From contig MU839833.1 of the NCBI GenBank assembly GCA_030411725.1, forward strand, positions 1,302,001 through 1,366,000: a stretch of 64,000 nt of DNA. Direction: 5' to 3'. Both the position numbers and the translations under genes were made by a program. Origin of the DNA: Echria macrotheca (Eukaryota; Ascomycota; Sordariomycetes; Sordariales; Schizotheciaceae). This document shows positions 10,801-21,278 of this stretch, one piece after another. How positions within the stretch are numbered: position 1 is the first letter of the stretch; each line of letters begins with the position of its first letter. Under the pieces are notes generated by a model, which saw only the letters and a program-made list of their open reading frames with translations, had not been told where the DNA came from and did no database searches.

Positions 10801-13800
10801 GCGCGCCGTCCTCGTCCCTTCTTTTATTACCCCCGACCGGAAATTTGTTTCGTCCTGTTTGTTCGTTTGGTCCTTCCTTCTTGGGCGTTGCTCCTCCGAG
10901 CCCGTCCGTCCACGCCGCGTTCCCGGTATCTAGGTGAAACGCGCCGTCTTGCAGAAGGATTTGTTGCGAAACTGGCAAGGCGAGGCATTTTGGGGGTTTC
11001 GAGCTTTGATTCGGGCTTTCTCTTCTTTTATTCTTGATCGTTCAACACAGACCTTCCCGATAGCGGAAACTGGCCGAAGCCCGGGATGCACGGTGCGGCT
11101 GGTAAAAGAGAGACGGAAAAAGAAAAGAAAGCGCCGTTCGCTTAACCCCGAACCCCCGGGCCCGATCTGCCGGCCACTCGGAGGCGACGGAGGCCTGCCC
11201 CGGTTTGCAAGACTGCAAACGACCATTTCCACGGTTTGGGGTCTGAAAAAGACAACAGTGTGCGAGAAAGCAGAAACCCCACGGAGCTGAAGGCGCTGCA
11301 GCCATGGAAAGATCGGGCTAGCGTACCATCGCAGCTGATCGGAACGGGCAAGCGCCACACATGCCGGCGTGCAGATGCGCATGCAGCTTGGCCGGCGTCA
11401 CATGTCTGGAAAGATTGGACGTCGTTCTTTCGTTTTTGCTGCCCCATCACCTTCTCTCGATATCTTGCCGCCTCTCTCGCCCGTCCACTCGCTATATTAT
11501 TCACAGGCTCGACGCAAACATTGGGGGCGTGTGCGTTGTGGGTGCGCGTGTGAAGTGTCGATGGACGGATATAGTCTCTCCTTGGAGGAAGTTGACCACA
11601 AGCACCCTTGCATCGCATGCCGTGCGAATATCAAGGTCCAGAGGCGGCCAGACAAATCCCGGGGTTATTCAGACCGGCAAGGCAGACTCAAAGACCGAGG
11701 GACAAGTGTCATGTCGTGGCATGATGGTGGTTGATGTTGTCGTCAGGTTGGAGGCTCATCAAGCCACCAACTGACTCGACACACACAATCCTGCGGGATG
11801 CATGTTGTTGTTGACCGACCCCCTTTACCCCCCCTTGCCCCCATCTTTGGCCCCTACCCGGTAAAAGGTTGACACGTCGTACAACAGCCAATGATGGGGC
11901 AGCTGGCGCACACACACCGGTACCTTAGGTAAGTTACCTGACCTCAGTTATACCCGCCGTCAATCAACGGCGGTAGTGAGTGCCATGTATGGAAGGAGAA
12001 AAGGACACCGTAAAGTCCCTCACATATCAATTTTTGGGGTTCCCCGGCCCGTCTGCCTGCCCCGGGTTTGGGCATGGTACTTGTACAAACAGCCGCCTGT
12101 CAAAAAACACCAGAACCCAATGGGAATGCAAGCCCCTTCCATATCCAGAGTGAGACCCAAACATGCGAAGCGAGCACCTCTCTCCACCGGGGCGTCTATC
12201 CGGACTGGGGAAGGGCATCACCGTGTACACTAGCCGGGAAGGCTTAGGCCGGCGGCATTCGGGTCCTGGCATGGAAGGACGGGAATTGCCCATGTAGAAC
12301 GTGGGCGAAGCGCCCCAAACGGATGAGTGTTGTTTGCTGCTGCTTCGACTGCTTCTTCTCGGGCGTAACTCCGCCGCTTGTGTATGTGTGTGTCGGGTGT
12401 GTGAGGTTGCCGTCCCGCGATCCGGCAGCACCAACGGCGGGAAGATCTTGGCCCCCAACTCCCGCGTCCCAGGTGGCTCGGTGAGCAGCGAAATAGTCGC
12501 ACATTGTTTCAGATAACGAATTTCCGTTGTCGGATTCCACCTGACGTAGGCGGTTTCGAGACGAGGAGCCTCTTTGGCGTCGGCCGTGTATAGTTGGGCA
12601 GACATACAGCATCGTTATCTGCGGCTATCCGAAAATGACACTTGATCCTTTCGCCCGTTTGCCAGGCCGCAGCCAACGCCACCGAATGTCCCGTCTAGAA
12701 TATGTACAATAACAACGACATTTACACCGAATGCTCTTGGTTCAAAAGCCGAACATATTGGGAAACTGTCAATAATACCATTCCAAACAACATGGTGCCC
12801 CGTGTGAGGCTAGAATCGAAGGTAAATGCAGACCAAGCCAGAAACCCGTCATGATGCATAGAAGTCGAGGCATGACGGAGCTTTCCGTTTCTTTGACGCC
12901 GTTCCACCTTGTAAACCCCAAGTCCTGTATCGCACCGCCATCTTCTGCCGGGTAACCTTTGTCTTCCGTCTAAAAACCGAGCGCCCAAGAGGAAAAGCAG
13001 AACTACATGACTTGCTCATATCCCAACCGTCTTGTTTTGTCTTCCGTCCCAGACTCCTTCCAGGAAACGCCAAAAGTCCCGTCTCGAACGTGACAAGTAA
13101 AAAGCAATGCGAACCGAAAAACAGAACAGACAAAAGATAGGTGTAAACGAAAGGCTGGGGCCGTCCGCCGTTGGCTTGGGCCGCCTGGATGGTACGAGGC
13201 GCGGGATAGGAGCCTCATAGCGGGTAAAATGACTCCGCAGGAACCAAGACAGCGGGATTGGGCCGGCCCTCTCCCGGCTGAAAAGGTCTTCAAAACCAAA
13301 CGGCAGAGCATTTCAACCATCAAACGCAACCTGGCTATAACGCCTCGTCCCGTTCCCGCTTCATCCCATATTCTGAGGATGGTAGCGTCTCGTCATTGCC
13401 CGAGGTCGGATGTCGATACCCAAACAGCGGAGCACCCGCTTGCAGGCAGGCAAGCCATGGTCGGCTCGGTGGTACTGTCATGCTGTACGGCCCGGCCGCG
13501 ACCGGTACCCGTTTGTTGTCGATTCGCCGAGAACGAGTTGTATCACCTCCCAAAGACGAGAATCTGCAACCTGTCCTTCGTTAGCACTGGTATTCCGTCC
13601 AGAACGGACGGCAGATGCTAGAGATGCCCAGCACCGTGCCTATTGGAAGGAACAGGGGCACTCCCAACCACCTCCTGCAAAGAAGATGGAAACCGAGAAT
13701 GAGCTCTTTGCCAGTCAAGGAGGCGACTCACCAATACGCCATCGTCGAGGAGGGCAAAGGCCCACCCAGTACACCAGCCGCTCCTGTCCGGAAACATGAG

Positions 13801-13852
13801 GCCAGCGGTTGCCGAGATGGCCACCCAGACAGGCGGGCTCGAGTTTCCCGGT
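7875..13852. other. Gene-poor region, part 1
   Basis: Nearly 6 kb contains no coding region I can support. Open frames such as 8826-9527 (+), 12027-12605 (-) and 11142-11618 (-) are Arg/Ser/Pro-rich with no domain pattern and look like GC-driven chance frames. Pyrimidine-rich stretches on the plus strand at about 10750-11050 resemble fungal promoter or leader sequence, but no convincing coding frame follows. The part just below 13853 is probably the 3' flank of the small gene ending there. Base composition is not strongly AT-shifted, so heavy RIP mutation is not obvious. Confidence 0.5.
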
Positions 13853-14017
13853 TCAGGCACTTTGCGTACACGCTCTGCAGGTGTGGATCTTGCAGTACCG
13901 GCATTCGAAGATCCACCAGTGGGGGCCAGAATGGCACAGGTTGCAATGCCACTGGATCAGCGTGTTGTCGCTCTTGATCATCTTGAAAACATGGGCGCAG
14001 TGGTTTGCCAAAGCCAT
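13853..14017 (-). CDS. 54-residue Cys/His-rich putative zinc-binding protein
   Basis: This short frame starts at ATG 14017 in a strong fungal start context (AACAAAATGGC) and ends at TGA 13855-13853. The 54 residues carry three CxxC pairs: C25-x2-C28, C39-x2-C42 and C47-x2-C50. C7 and six histidines (6, 9, 24, 29, 33, 45) complete a pattern that suggests two zinc sites. The core CNLCHSGPHWWIFEC is dense in Trp, Gly-Pro and Cys, which is not what a random frame in this region looks like. I believe similar tiny proteins occur in other ascomycetes but cannot verify it. No signal peptide or membrane segment is present, so a nuclear or cytosolic role is likely. The function is unknown. The upstream minus-strand sequence is pyrimidine-rich, as expected for a promoter or leader. 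A GTGAGT donor at 14312 with TTGCAG acceptors near 14123 or 14108 could form a leader intron. Confidence 0.55.
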   Translation of the reverse strand: MALANHCAHVFKMIKSDNTLIQWHCNLCHSGPHWWIFECRYCKIHTCRACTQSA

Positions 14018-17000
14018 TTTGTTCTTGGCGGTTGGCTGAATCTCCGCTCTGACTGGTCCTCGAGGGTGGTGCTGACAGGTGTGGTGGGTGTGGTGTTGCG
14101 GAGAGATCTGCAAGTCGAAAAGCTGCAAGGCAGGAACGGTGCTCTGATAACGAGTGGCGTGGGGTGGGGGCGATAGTCGAAGGAGTGAAGAGAAGGGCCC
14201 CCAAGAGCATTAGTTTCTGTCTTCCACGTCAGTTCCAGATGCTTCCTGATACGGGGAGGGCTTGGCTGGGGCACAGCAGGGACGGACGGGATTTATGTTT
14301 GCAGCAACTCACCAGGATGCGGAGGGAAGAGCCGAAGCGTCTGGTGCCGGATCGGGAAGCCGGTGATCTGGATGACAAGGTTGCTGATACGATCCGAAAG
14401 GAGGTCAGGAAGTGGGCGAGGGCGGGAGGCTGATATATGTTTAAGGGCTGCCGAGGCGGACTAGGTACCTCTGGAAGCTCGACTGGTTGAAGATGCGGAA
14501 CCCAGCTCGAGCCAGACGCAAGGTAGTTTGTGTCAAACAGCGGGATCCGCAGCGGGAGTCCCGATCATAATCGGTAGGGCTGGAGCAGACCATGTAAACG
14601 GAAGACGACTAGGAGCGGGTTTTTGTGTCGTTTTGGCGAACCGTGGTTCAAATGCACGCCTCTGGCCGAGAGCAACCACCAATGTCACAGGCCACGCAGC
14701 GGCATTGAGGTCGATCCGGTAGCCGAGAAAGGGCCAGCAATACTCGGCATGGCCTGAGCAGGATTAATGTGGTTTGCGGATCGGCCGATGGATGTGCGTC
14801 CACGAAGCGTTCCCAGAGCTGGTGGTGCAAGAGAGGGAGAGCCAACAATCCCGTGCGCGTGTGTAAGTGGACCGACCAGGGCGGTTCACGTCTGGATAAC
14901 GGTTGAAAAGGCCGGTCTGTCTGGAGACAACACCCTGCCCCCCGAGAAACCGGTCGGACGCCTTAGCTTGAGGCCCAATTGGTGACGACGTCGCGAGTGT
15001 ACAGTACCCAGTCCACCATACTGTATCGCACCCAGAGTGCAGGTATCCTGACTCGGCCGCTCCTCTCCTCTCCGCGCGAGCTACCTATTTGTACCTTTTT
15101 TTTTTGCTGCAGCTCCAGCTTTTCTTGGTTAGGTAGACCATCCAGATACACACCCCCCTCCACTTTGTTGACAGCCTTCCAGCGGCAGAGGCAACGCCAC
15201 ACCCCCAAACAGCAAATGGGAACGGGGCGCTCTGACAGGGTGCATGGCTGGGATAGCCCTGCCTCGTGCCGTCCCAGGTTTCCTGATATGGGCCCCTTGC
15301 AAGCTAATGCAGCTTCCCTTCTGCCCTTTCTGGCCTGCTTCAGGTTATAACACGGCGACTTAACGGATGGGTTTAGCCGTCGAAACTTGGTCGTGCTCGT
15401 TTCCTTCGCTGCTAACCCTCAATCAAAATTGTCGACGTCCAGACCGAGCCAGTTTTTGGGGCCGGAAAAGAGGACGCCCTGACGCGCAACAAGGGTTGAT
15501 GACTGCTGTCCGTCGGCCCTATTCCCCTAGCTTTCCGGGTCGATGGACGCTCCAACGGCATGACGCCCGCCGCCTGAGACCTGCCCCGTCGCCCACTCGC
15601 CGTGCGCGCCTGGAGGCCTGACGTCGCCAGTGCTTCTATATCCTCCAGGGGTACGGATTACAACGGATGAAGCACAGATTTTGCTGGTATTACGCGCTCC
15701 GTTGCCAGCGCTGACCTCACCGAATACGACCTGCCCGGCCGGTACCCCTCCCAAGTTGCATCTTTCTGCTGTGCCGAGACGGACGGCCCAGATTTTGAGA
15801 GACCCGGCGACTGCACGGCAGATATTCACTGGCGCCGCCATAGGCAGCTCGTGGCCGACGTGCATGGGATTAGGGGTTCGGCTCTGCGTGACGTTGCACA
15901 AGCCGTAGGGAGTACGGAGTACACAGAGGGGAGTCGTTACTCGCAAGCCGGCCACGGGGCAGCAAGCGTCCAACGGGCGGCGGTGCGGGTACCTTGCAGC
16001 TTGTTTCGGGGAAGACCACACGGTCTTCAGCCGAGAGAACGTCAACAATCATTGCCACAGGTCGGAGGTCGGAAGTAAGTTCTGGCTTCAAGCGAAAGCA
16101 GCGGATAAAGGCATCACAGGCGTGATGGGGGGGAAGGACGGCAGCTGTTTACTGCCGGTCCTGATGCCGCGCTCCTTTCATCATGGCTACACAGATTCAA
16201 AGGCAGTTGAATCAAAGCCCAGCCCACTGCGAGCAACTGGCAGGCATCGGACCCGAGGATGTTGGGCGACTGCAAACGCTTTGGCGTTTGTGCGATTCTG
16301 AGACCGAAGCCCCACCGCTTAGCACCGCTCCTTCCACGTCCGCGGTCTGAGGTGACGATAACGACAAGGCAGCACCTAGCGTTTGCAGAAGGGGAGAGAG
16401 AAGCGAAGTCATCAGGTGGGTGGCTCGCACCCCGTCATGTCTCTGCCGTCAGCTGCTGTGGGCATGTCTCGCCCAGCTCTCCACGTCTGGGCTCTTGGAC
16501 AAGTCTGGTGGTGATTCAACCTCCCTCGGCTGTGGTGCAGCATCCACATGCGATCAATCTGGAGAACCGGCGAGAGTTCCACTGGCAATGTCCGCTTCCG
16601 GTCGGGTGCATTTGGCAATCTACTCGACAATCTTTTTCTCTTCAACTTCTCTAGCCATTCAGGTTGTCTCTTCCGCCTCTCAAGTCTTGCCCCTCTTAGC
16701 TAACTACCCCTCCCTGCCCAGACATCTTGAATCTCCCAGGCGGGAAGTCCAGCCGTCTGCGCACAGTTGACGGATGGTCAGTGGTAGGCAGTGGACGCCG
16801 GCACTAATATCGATGTCTTATCAGACGATCTGCAGCTTGTCGAATGAGGAAGTTTCCCATCTTCAACGGGCTCTGACGCGATCCATGGGTTCTCGAGCCG
16901 CCAAGCCGCGACCGCCGAGTCATAACTCCATCTGGCCTATTCCTATGTCTTCACGATTAACCTGGCCCGCCCATGCGCCCATGGTGGACGCCTGCCTTGG

Positions 17001-20000
17001 GATACTGCTGTCGGCCCGGATACTCATGGGTATTACCTTCACCGTGGTCCTCAACACACGGCATCGGTCCACGTACCTGCTCGAACCCTGCGGCATGCGC
17101 AGAAAGGGCCCCCAATGAGACGTCCCCGCCCCGGTACTCCCGGCTGCCGGCAGGGGCCTGAAGAACAAGGGCTACACCGTTGAACCCAAGAAGGAATCTT
17201 TCTGGAGTTTTTCTGGTGCCTGGTAGCGGCACTTCGCTAATGCAACCAACAACGCCCGGACGGGGGTCAAAGCTGATGCCATAACAGCGCCGGGCCAGGA
17301 TGCTGACAGGGGAGTGTTCCATGGAGCTTCTAGCGTTCTGAAGATCCATTCTTTTGGCGCCTTTGCCTCGTGGCACGGAACTTCGACCAGCTCTCCGCCA
17401 ACTGGTCTGACGGCGTGGGCATCCCTTACTCTCTCTCCTCTTCTAGTGACTCGCTCCGGGGAGATTCCGACATGGGGCCCATGTCCCCGACGGCTCTCTC
17501 AGCTCCAGGCAGCGGAAGTAAGCAACTATCTGGTCGCTATTCCGACACCGCCCAGGGGCGCTTCGGGAACATACACCATGCGAAGGCATCGACTTTGGTT
17601 ATGCTCTTACCTGTCATCACCGGTCTCGCAAATTAAAAGGCAGAATGTCGGATTGTTGGCAACTTTGCCGATTCGCCCGGATTAGACTCCGACAAGCCTT
17701 CCGAGACTGCTGGCTGGAAGGTCGGTGATGAAAGGGCTACGGCATGGCCACGACTTCGCGTGTCAGAGATGACGGAATATCGTGGGATCGCAAAGCCAAG
17801 TCGAGGCTACGTTTCGACACGCTCGCCAGGGAGATCATCGGCCGGGAGGCTGCAGCCCGTTCTTGCGGCCAGGCAACTGACCAATTGGGGAGATTCCTTC
17901 CGCTCCGGTGACTTCAAACATATGCGCCCCTCTGGTTGGCCTCATGCAGCTTTCTGGTCTATGCGCCTCAACCTCGTCGACGACACGAACCATACACGAG
18001 TATGTTGCTACGGCCCAGGTTCACGCAATTGGAGGTTTTGACTTGGGACGACAAGCCGGATCGACGGCGAAGCGACACCTAGAAATCGTCTTGGCCACGG
18101 CCCCCAAACCTGATCTCCGATCGCATGCGGCCTCGAACACCAGTTCTATAGCCAATCCCCTTTTGATATGGCATAACCTGTTGAGCAGCCAAATCGTACA
18201 ATGGGGGGTAATTAACCGCCCACCTCCAGGGCATGGCACTCCCCAGAGATCATCACCGTCGTAATACAAACGATCCACTCACGCTCGTCAGGACTGCTGC
18301 GTCGTCCTGAAGAGCCGTCTGCCGAGGACTCGCCATGAAGGCGTAGGGCCGCAAAGCCGGAGCCCCGCATATTCGACACGTCGACTTTCCCTGCCTCGTA
18401 AGGGCAGTCTTGGGCAAACCGGCAGCTTGGTCATTTCAGCCCGTGTTCTCGGTGTGAACAGCAATCATGTCTCCGCATATCAGGCACATCCGTCGTCACA
18501 AGCCAGGATGTGGTTGGCCACTCGTCAACCGCCGAACGAACGATGGTTTTGCTCCCGCCCCCACCAGCATTACCTTTGTGGGGATCGATCAGCCTCTTGC
18601 CACGCAACTTCAAGATGTTGACTCCCAGCAAACGTTTGTGTGTGTTATTACGGGACTATCACCAATTGCCAAAACCCAGCGCTGTCGTTGAAATAACCCG
18701 ACAGCCTCAATGCCGGCACCCGGATGACGCATTGATATGTTGCACAGTACTGCGCCGGCTAGGGAGCTGGCCGCCGCTGCAACCCAGCGACAGTTATCTC
18801 GAGAATAGGTGGACTTTCTGCATGCCGCCAATGGCTTCGGCTGTTGCGTCGCTGTTATTACCTGGTCACGCCTGTTGACCAACGTCGCCCCCCGCAGGTG
18901 TCCTTACATATTATTAGGCCAAAGCATCCAGACGGTACCTGGTGAAAGCCCGGCTTTCCTACCGACGGCCGCCGACTAGGCAGAAAGGCCGCTCCCGGCA
19001 ACCGTTGCCAAGACCTCGACGCTTATGTACACGGCCGATAGCCCGTGATCAACTCTGATCGCCGCCCCGGGCAGCGACGAGTGCCAAGGGACACTGCGAA
19101 TGCAGGTGCTCCCCAAAGCAGCCTGGCCTGAAGCCCCCCAAACACACCCCGGCAGGTGTTCTGGAGCCGCAATCTGATCGTTTGCAAAACTTTTCTTTTG
19201 CTTCGATGGGCGAGATCCGATTGACTAGGGTCTATGAGTAGAGTACTTTTGCGGACACAGCGGGCAATGGGCATCGCTTTGCTATTGGGTGCATGGGGAA
19301 TGACAAAAACAACCCAGGCAGATCGCGTCAAAGGCTTGTGGACCATCTGCGATCTCCGTCCTCCCCCCTCCCACGTTCCATATGCCCGAACCTGTTCACG
19401 ACAGAGTTCGGGCGAATACTTCCACACATCCTTCTTGCTATCTTCCATCCGAACAAGTCAAGAGGGCCGGGTATGCTCCGGCATGGGTTCCGCCCGACCA
19501 CACGCAACCCCCCCTGTCCAACCGACCTGAAGTTGAGACAACCGCTTGACCTCTATGCACGGTCTCTACGACGGATCCCGTGCGACGGCGGGTGTGATGT
19601 CACTTGCAGCGGAGAGCCAAAAGGAGAAAAGCGAACGCGAGGCGCACCAACGTGCTGGGAAAACCGGTGACGGGGTGGGAAAACAAACCCCATGGACAGC
19701 CCATCGAGGCGAGATGCCCTCGGCAGCGCGCGCAGTGGGTGGGTTTGTTTGTGGGCTGATTCATGGCGACTAGGCGCTTCACAGATCGTACGTCGACGCC
19801 GCCATCTACGTCAAGGGCTGCCTTATAAGCGGTTTACCGAAGGGTGGCTTTTGGAGGTGGGAAAAACTGCACCTGTTGTGTTCATCAAAAATACCCGCTT
19901 GGTGGCATTTGCCCTTGCGTGTATGCCGGCAAATTCCCCGGGCCCTCTGCTTGGTAAAAGCAAAACGGTCTTGGGATGCCCCAAAACATCAAGGCAAAGG

Positions 20001-21278
20001 GAGAGCAGCTACCCACCAGATTCGAGCGGATATAGCATGGCCCCCAACAATCGACCACTTTTGGTCTATTTGGTCACAGCAAGCAAAGCCGGTGCCCCAT
20101 CCGGCCCCAAGACCGCCGCGCTGTGCAACCGCCGGTTTTGGGCCGTCCCGCCATCCTAAAGGGTACCGCAAAGCCGGAACCTGAGCCGCCAGCAAGGGTT
20201 TGTAATTGTGACTGCTCACTTTTCCATCTTTCTGTTCTAATTTTCCGTCTAACGTACGCCCTACTGTCCCGTCTATAGCAGCCACTCCAACCCTGGCATT
20301 CTCGTTCGCCACTCAACAGCGTCCCCCAACTTTCCCCGACGTGACTACCTCCACGAACAACAACAAACAAGCCGCTGCCGCCGTGGCGATCCGAAAAAAC
20401 GCTGACCTCGGACCCGTTGGGCGGTGAACCACGGATGCTCCATTGCTCTTCCGCTTCTGACCCGTCCGCAGCTTCTCTTCCAACCCTGGCTGACCAGCTT
20501 GACTGACTGCCCACCAACATCAATGTGCCGCCGTCTAACCACCGGGCCACCACGGTGGCCACGAGGTGACTGACTGGTTGACTGGCAAGTGTTCGGCTCC
20601 CTCTCATAGGTACCACCCTGGCTGATCAGCTTCTTCACTGACCGCCAATACCGTGCCCTAACCACCCAACCACCTGACCACCTGGCCTGGCCACGAGGCG
20701 AACTCGGAAGGCAATCGCTTAACACGGCGCAAGACCCCTACCCCTGACCTTGTCCTTGTCCTTGACCTTGACCCCTTGCCCGGCAGTAGACATGTAAAAG
20801 TTCCATTCTGTAGAAGTAGAGAGGGAAGAAGGAAAAAAAAAGAAAAATTCACCGCTACGATGCTACTCTGACGCGTGCTGTGCTCGTACCCCTAACCGCA
20901 TTCTCTGTCAAGGGGCCCCTGATGATAATCACTAGGGAAGATGCTTCAGGGTTTAAAACTGAGGAGGACAGGAACAACTGAGTGATAGGCTGCTAATTTC
21001 GCCGACCACAACACACCGCACCCAGTGAAAAAAAACTAGTAACGTCCGAGAGCCTCCTCCTTCTCCCCCTCTCCACCCGTCTGACCCATTTCCCCCGTTG
21101 TTCCCCCCCTAGTCCATTCCCGAGGTCCGCACCGGTGAGTTGGTCCTATGGCAACGACCCCATCCTCATCCCCATCCCCTAAAAAAAGTCCGGACCGGCC
21201 CAAGGGAAGCATGAACGAAGGGCTGGGATGGTGAGATAAGAACTAACAAGAAACAAAACAGACCAAAACTTGGTGGAA
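14018..21278. other. Gene-poor region, part 2
   Basis: These 7.3 kb lie between the small zinc-binding gene and the 3' end of VIP1, and I can support no further gene. The stretch next to 14017 likely holds the leader and promoter of the small gene. One short frame worth noting is 16183-16350 (+), described in findings. A diverged direct repeat is at 20481-20707. The longest frames, such as 20074-20616 (-), have no domain pattern. The last few hundred bases before 21279 are probably the VIP1 3' untranslated region. Confidence 0.5.
20481..20707. repeat. Diverged direct repeat, two copies
   Basis: Two copies of about 95 bp start near 20483 and 20614. Both begin CCCTGGCTGAyCAGCTT, contain CTAACCACC, and end near GGCCACGAGGyGA. 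They differ by indels. No coding or mobile-element feature is associated. Confidence 0.5.

Noticed and set aside
12027..12605. 192-codon minus-strand frame
   Set aside because: Ser/Pro/Arg-rich without motif, overlapped by other similar chance frames on the same strand.
14636..14665. GTGGTTCAAATGCAC resembling a tRNA T-arm
   Set aside because: Four of five T-stem pairs form, but no D-arm, anticodon arm or acceptor stem could be found around it.
7875..21278. RIP-mutated transposon as an explanation for the gene-poor region
   Set aside because: The sequence is not strongly AT-rich and no transposase, reverse transcriptase or terminal repeat remnant was seen by eye; a computed RIP index would settle it.
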